This document shows, piece after piece, positions 61,434 to 64,000 of a DNA stretch of 64,000 nt. Both the position numbers and the translations under genes were made by a program. The stretch is taken from NCBI RefSeq assembly GCF_000972845.2, contig NC_040032.1:10390334-10454333 (forward strand), given 5' to 3'. The notes below the pieces were generated by a model, which had not been told where the DNA came from, searched no databases, and worked only from the letters and a program-made list of their open reading frames with translations. Positions within the stretch are counted from its first letter, which is position 1; the number at the start of each line of letters is the position of its first letter. Source of the stretch: Larimichthys crocea. Lineage: Eukaryota; Chordata; Actinopteri; Sciaenidae.

Positions 61434-64000
61434 ATAAACCAAAGGATGAAGTCCTGTTTCTGTGGTGTTATTAAAATGACTAAATGACCCCGACGGTACT
61501 TCAGAGTCAGAATTGTGAGGAATGCATGAAAGGTCTTGGAAGTTATAAAATCCTGGTGGGCATTATTGACTGTAAAATCTTTTAACTGCCTTCGCAGCAG
61601 ATGGATGTTGTTCTTGATGACATTGTGAGACTCATCTCCCGTCCTCACATTTTTGTTATTTTTCATCAGAGAAGATGAAGCTAAGCTAAAGAGAAGTATC
61701 GGGCTTTTAATGAACTTTGGCTAGATTGGGCTGATGAATTAACTGAATGATTCGTCCATATGGGCTGGCTCCTCGCCGAGTCTCTGAAAAACGTCTGACA
61801 TGCTTGAGACATTAGCAAATGTAATACTCTGAATCATCCTCTTTCATTTTCTTTAGCTTTGTTGCAGGAGGGAGTGAAGGAAGTCCTCTGCTCTGTGGCG
61901 TCTGATTTATTGCATTTACTGTACGCTGTGTTAGAGCGTTTATACAAGACGAGTGGAAGTGAGTGCTCCGGCAAATTTGGCCTGATGTGTGGAGCTGTGA
62001 GAGCGTTAATATTATTCACAGGGGTACTTTTATCCCTGGCTTAGCTTTGTGTCCAGCTCAATTAAGCAAAGCTCATACACTTTCTCAGACGCTGAGCCTC
62101 GATTATCATCAGAGGGGCTGCTGGCCACGTCCCGCCAGCTTGTGTCCTTGCTCTCTTTCAGCTTTGTGAAAACAGAGGGTGGAAGGGGTGGTGTTGGTGG
62201 TACTGATGGGGATGGCGGGGGTCTAACTGGCCTATTTTCATGTGTCAGTTTAGGACACACTGGGAAACACTGGGTGTCTGTGTGTGGATATTTCTTGGCC
62301 ATGTCAATTGCTCCGAGCCCGCTCAAACTCCTTCTGGGATAAATGTTATACTCCCCAAACAAGTGTTTCCTCCTCTTATTTAAGGGTCCCCAGAGGACAA
62401 GAACAAGCAAAATCTGACTCTACCACATGACCCATGAGTGACCTCTCCAAGCTGTGGGAAGATAAACTGGAGCAGCAGTGTGGTCATGGGCAAATTATGA
62501 GACAATGGGCCCCTGGGCATGAATGGATGCCTTAAAGCTATGTCCCATACAGGCCCACCCTCATTTCTTTTCCCTGCCTTTTGTTCTTGCAAAAGCATCT
62601 ACAAATAGTTTAACATCGAAATAAGTTTACTAGCCGTTGAGCTTTACTCTCTACTCTCATTCTATTCACTACCATGTGAGTTCAAATTTTATTTCATTTC
62701 ATCCTGTTTTGTGACGGTCTTGGTGGCGTTTTACTACTTTGCCCACAGTATATAAACTTCCCTCTTGTTAACGTCGTGAAAGATTTTGTGGCTCTATGTC
62801 ATAAATGGTTACATCACATTACATTCAGAGACTCAGAACGAGCGCATTCAGATCTTTTATTAAACTAAAAGTATGTTGAGCGTGTCTCGGCATGCTAACG
62901 CTGTTGTGAAAGAACGTGAGCCAACTCATGCTGCATAAATAAAACAGTTCGAAATGGAAATCAGCTCCCACAAGCTTATCTTTGGAGAACATGATAACAA
63001 GCTTGCATAGCAGTATCATCTGAAATTAAAAGGGCATGTCTTTATTTGTTCAAAGACTAACACAGAGTAGTTGCACGCCATGGACGAGGTTTTATTTGTT
63101 CCTGCTCAGGCTCAGCGCTAAGACATACAGCAGGTGACACCACAACACAAAGCAAATATTTAAATGTGCAAATCACCAGGCAGGGCTCTCAGCAACTTTG
63201 ATGGTGGCCAAGTGAAGCCATGCAGTATTAAAAAAATCAACTTTTTGGGAGGTATTTTTTAAACTCCATCCTGCAGAGTGTCACAAAAGAAGCAAGTGAG
63301 TAAATATATATTGAGGATGGATGAATTAGGTAGGGAGGGTTTGTTCTGTTCTGTCAGCTGCTATAAGCCAGAAAACATTTTGTCAAACCAGCTCAAAGGA
63401 AAACGTTCACTGTCCTGTAAAAACAGTTGGTACGGCGTCTCCTATTGCATGACCTGTTTTAGAAAATAACCCATGCTGATGCAACCGTGATGTTATCATG
63501 GTCAATCTTCAAATCTTTTGTCAAAAAGAGGGGCAGAGTTGAGAAATGTGGACGTTTATTGAGCAATCAAAGGCTAACCGAAGATGATACTCAGTTGAAT
63601 TATGGGGAATGTAGGATCCAGAGTATCTGGAGCTTGGCCCATACTAAGGATTAAAAGTCGGGATTTCTCGGCCTCTGCTGCTTCGTTCTATTTTTTATTT
63701 TCGTTTTATCTGTCTGTCACAAATCCTCCAACTTTAACCTTAATCCTACCGACTGGAGTACCCGCAGACTCCAGAGGTATACTTTCTGCTCTGCCTGTCT
63801 TTAAATGCAAATTACTGCAACTTTCCTAAAAGAATAATAATAATCTGTTGTGTCCACACATCTTTCTCCCATGCTTGTATTTCTGTCAGAAGCCTCTTCA
63901 GCAGTAGTGAGGGGATTACTCAAACGCTGCCCCTGCACACATTAATTGTGCCTTGTTTTGAAGCCAGCGCTCCTGTCTTCACTCCGTTGTTGGTTTTCCA

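Larger units (their letters stand above)
9969..64000 (+). other. 5' part of the first intron of the IgLON gene
   Basis: The intron starts with the donor GTGAGT at 9969-9974. No segment downstream resembles the second IgLON exon, which would carry the Ig1 cysteine, a V-A-W-L-N motif and a DEGPYTC-like motif. The remaining 54 kb therefore appears to be intron 1 continuing past the window. Very long first introns are typical of IgLON genes. An unrelated nested gene or an alternative first exon too weak to recognise by eye cannot be excluded. Confidence 0.7.
58921..64000. other. Intronic stretch to window end, no gene seen
   Basis: About 5 kb with only minor simple repeats: (CAGAA)n at 61118-61138 and a 12-base direct duplication at 61407-61433. 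A G-rich plus-strand tract lies at 62168-62221. The 126-codon minus frame at 62030-62410 is the proline-rich complement of that tract and is not supported as a gene. Confidence 0.55.

Noticed and set aside
62030..62410. 126-codon minus-strand frame with a proline-rich middle
   Set aside because: The proline-rich part is the complement of the G-rich tract, and the rest has no family resemblance.

Overview
The window looks like nuclear DNA from a ray-finned fish, probably a percomorph teleost. It is AT-rich with very low coding density. It has long introns with consensus splice signals, microsatellites, and several dispersed repeats whose sequence I recognise from teleost genomes. There are no operons, ribosome binding sites or prokaryotic-style genes. 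Nearly all open reading frames of 60-130 codons are chance frames in non-coding DNA.

The one coding segment I can support is a first coding exon at 9793-9968 (+). It encodes a signal peptide and the start of the first Ig domain of an IgLON-family GPI-anchored neural cell adhesion molecule. It aligns without gaps to the OPCML/neurotrimin type over the signal peptide and ends at a consensus GTGAGT donor in phase 2. A GC- and CpG-enriched promoter/5'UTR region (about 9230-9792) precedes it and contains a CRE-like TGACGTA, a NotI-type GC block and two small upstream ORFs. I found no second exon in the remaining 54 kb, which therefore reads as the 5' part of a very long first intron, as is usual for IgLON genes.

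Layout: 1-4030 is upstream non-coding DNA. A decayed LINE with recognisable endonuclease and reverse transcriptase motifs lies at about 4030-6160 (+). A short-TIR MITE follows at 8189-8453, then the promoter and exon 1 at 9230-9968. The intron runs from 9969 to 64000. It carries an (AC)n microsatellite, a palindromic 230-bp element flanked by a 6-bp direct repeat (18375-18604), a hAT-like dispersed repeat (19770-19986), reverse transcriptase remnants (21780-21960, 34820-35215, 42523-43125), a 28-bp minisatellite (29251-29391), and two related copies of another dispersed element (47699-47903 and 49848-50020). Further along are a local tandem duplication (54384-55140 and 55261-55509), two more copies of the 8189 MITE family, and a pogo/Tigger-like MITE (57167-57449). 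The intervals between these hold no gene or RNA I can support, though a few stretches look like possible conserved regulatory DNA.

I did not find a new multi-gene system. The points most worth a second look are the palindromic element with perfect internal 40-bp repeats, the locally duplicated segment split by a MITE insertion, and the promoter architecture of the IgLON exon.
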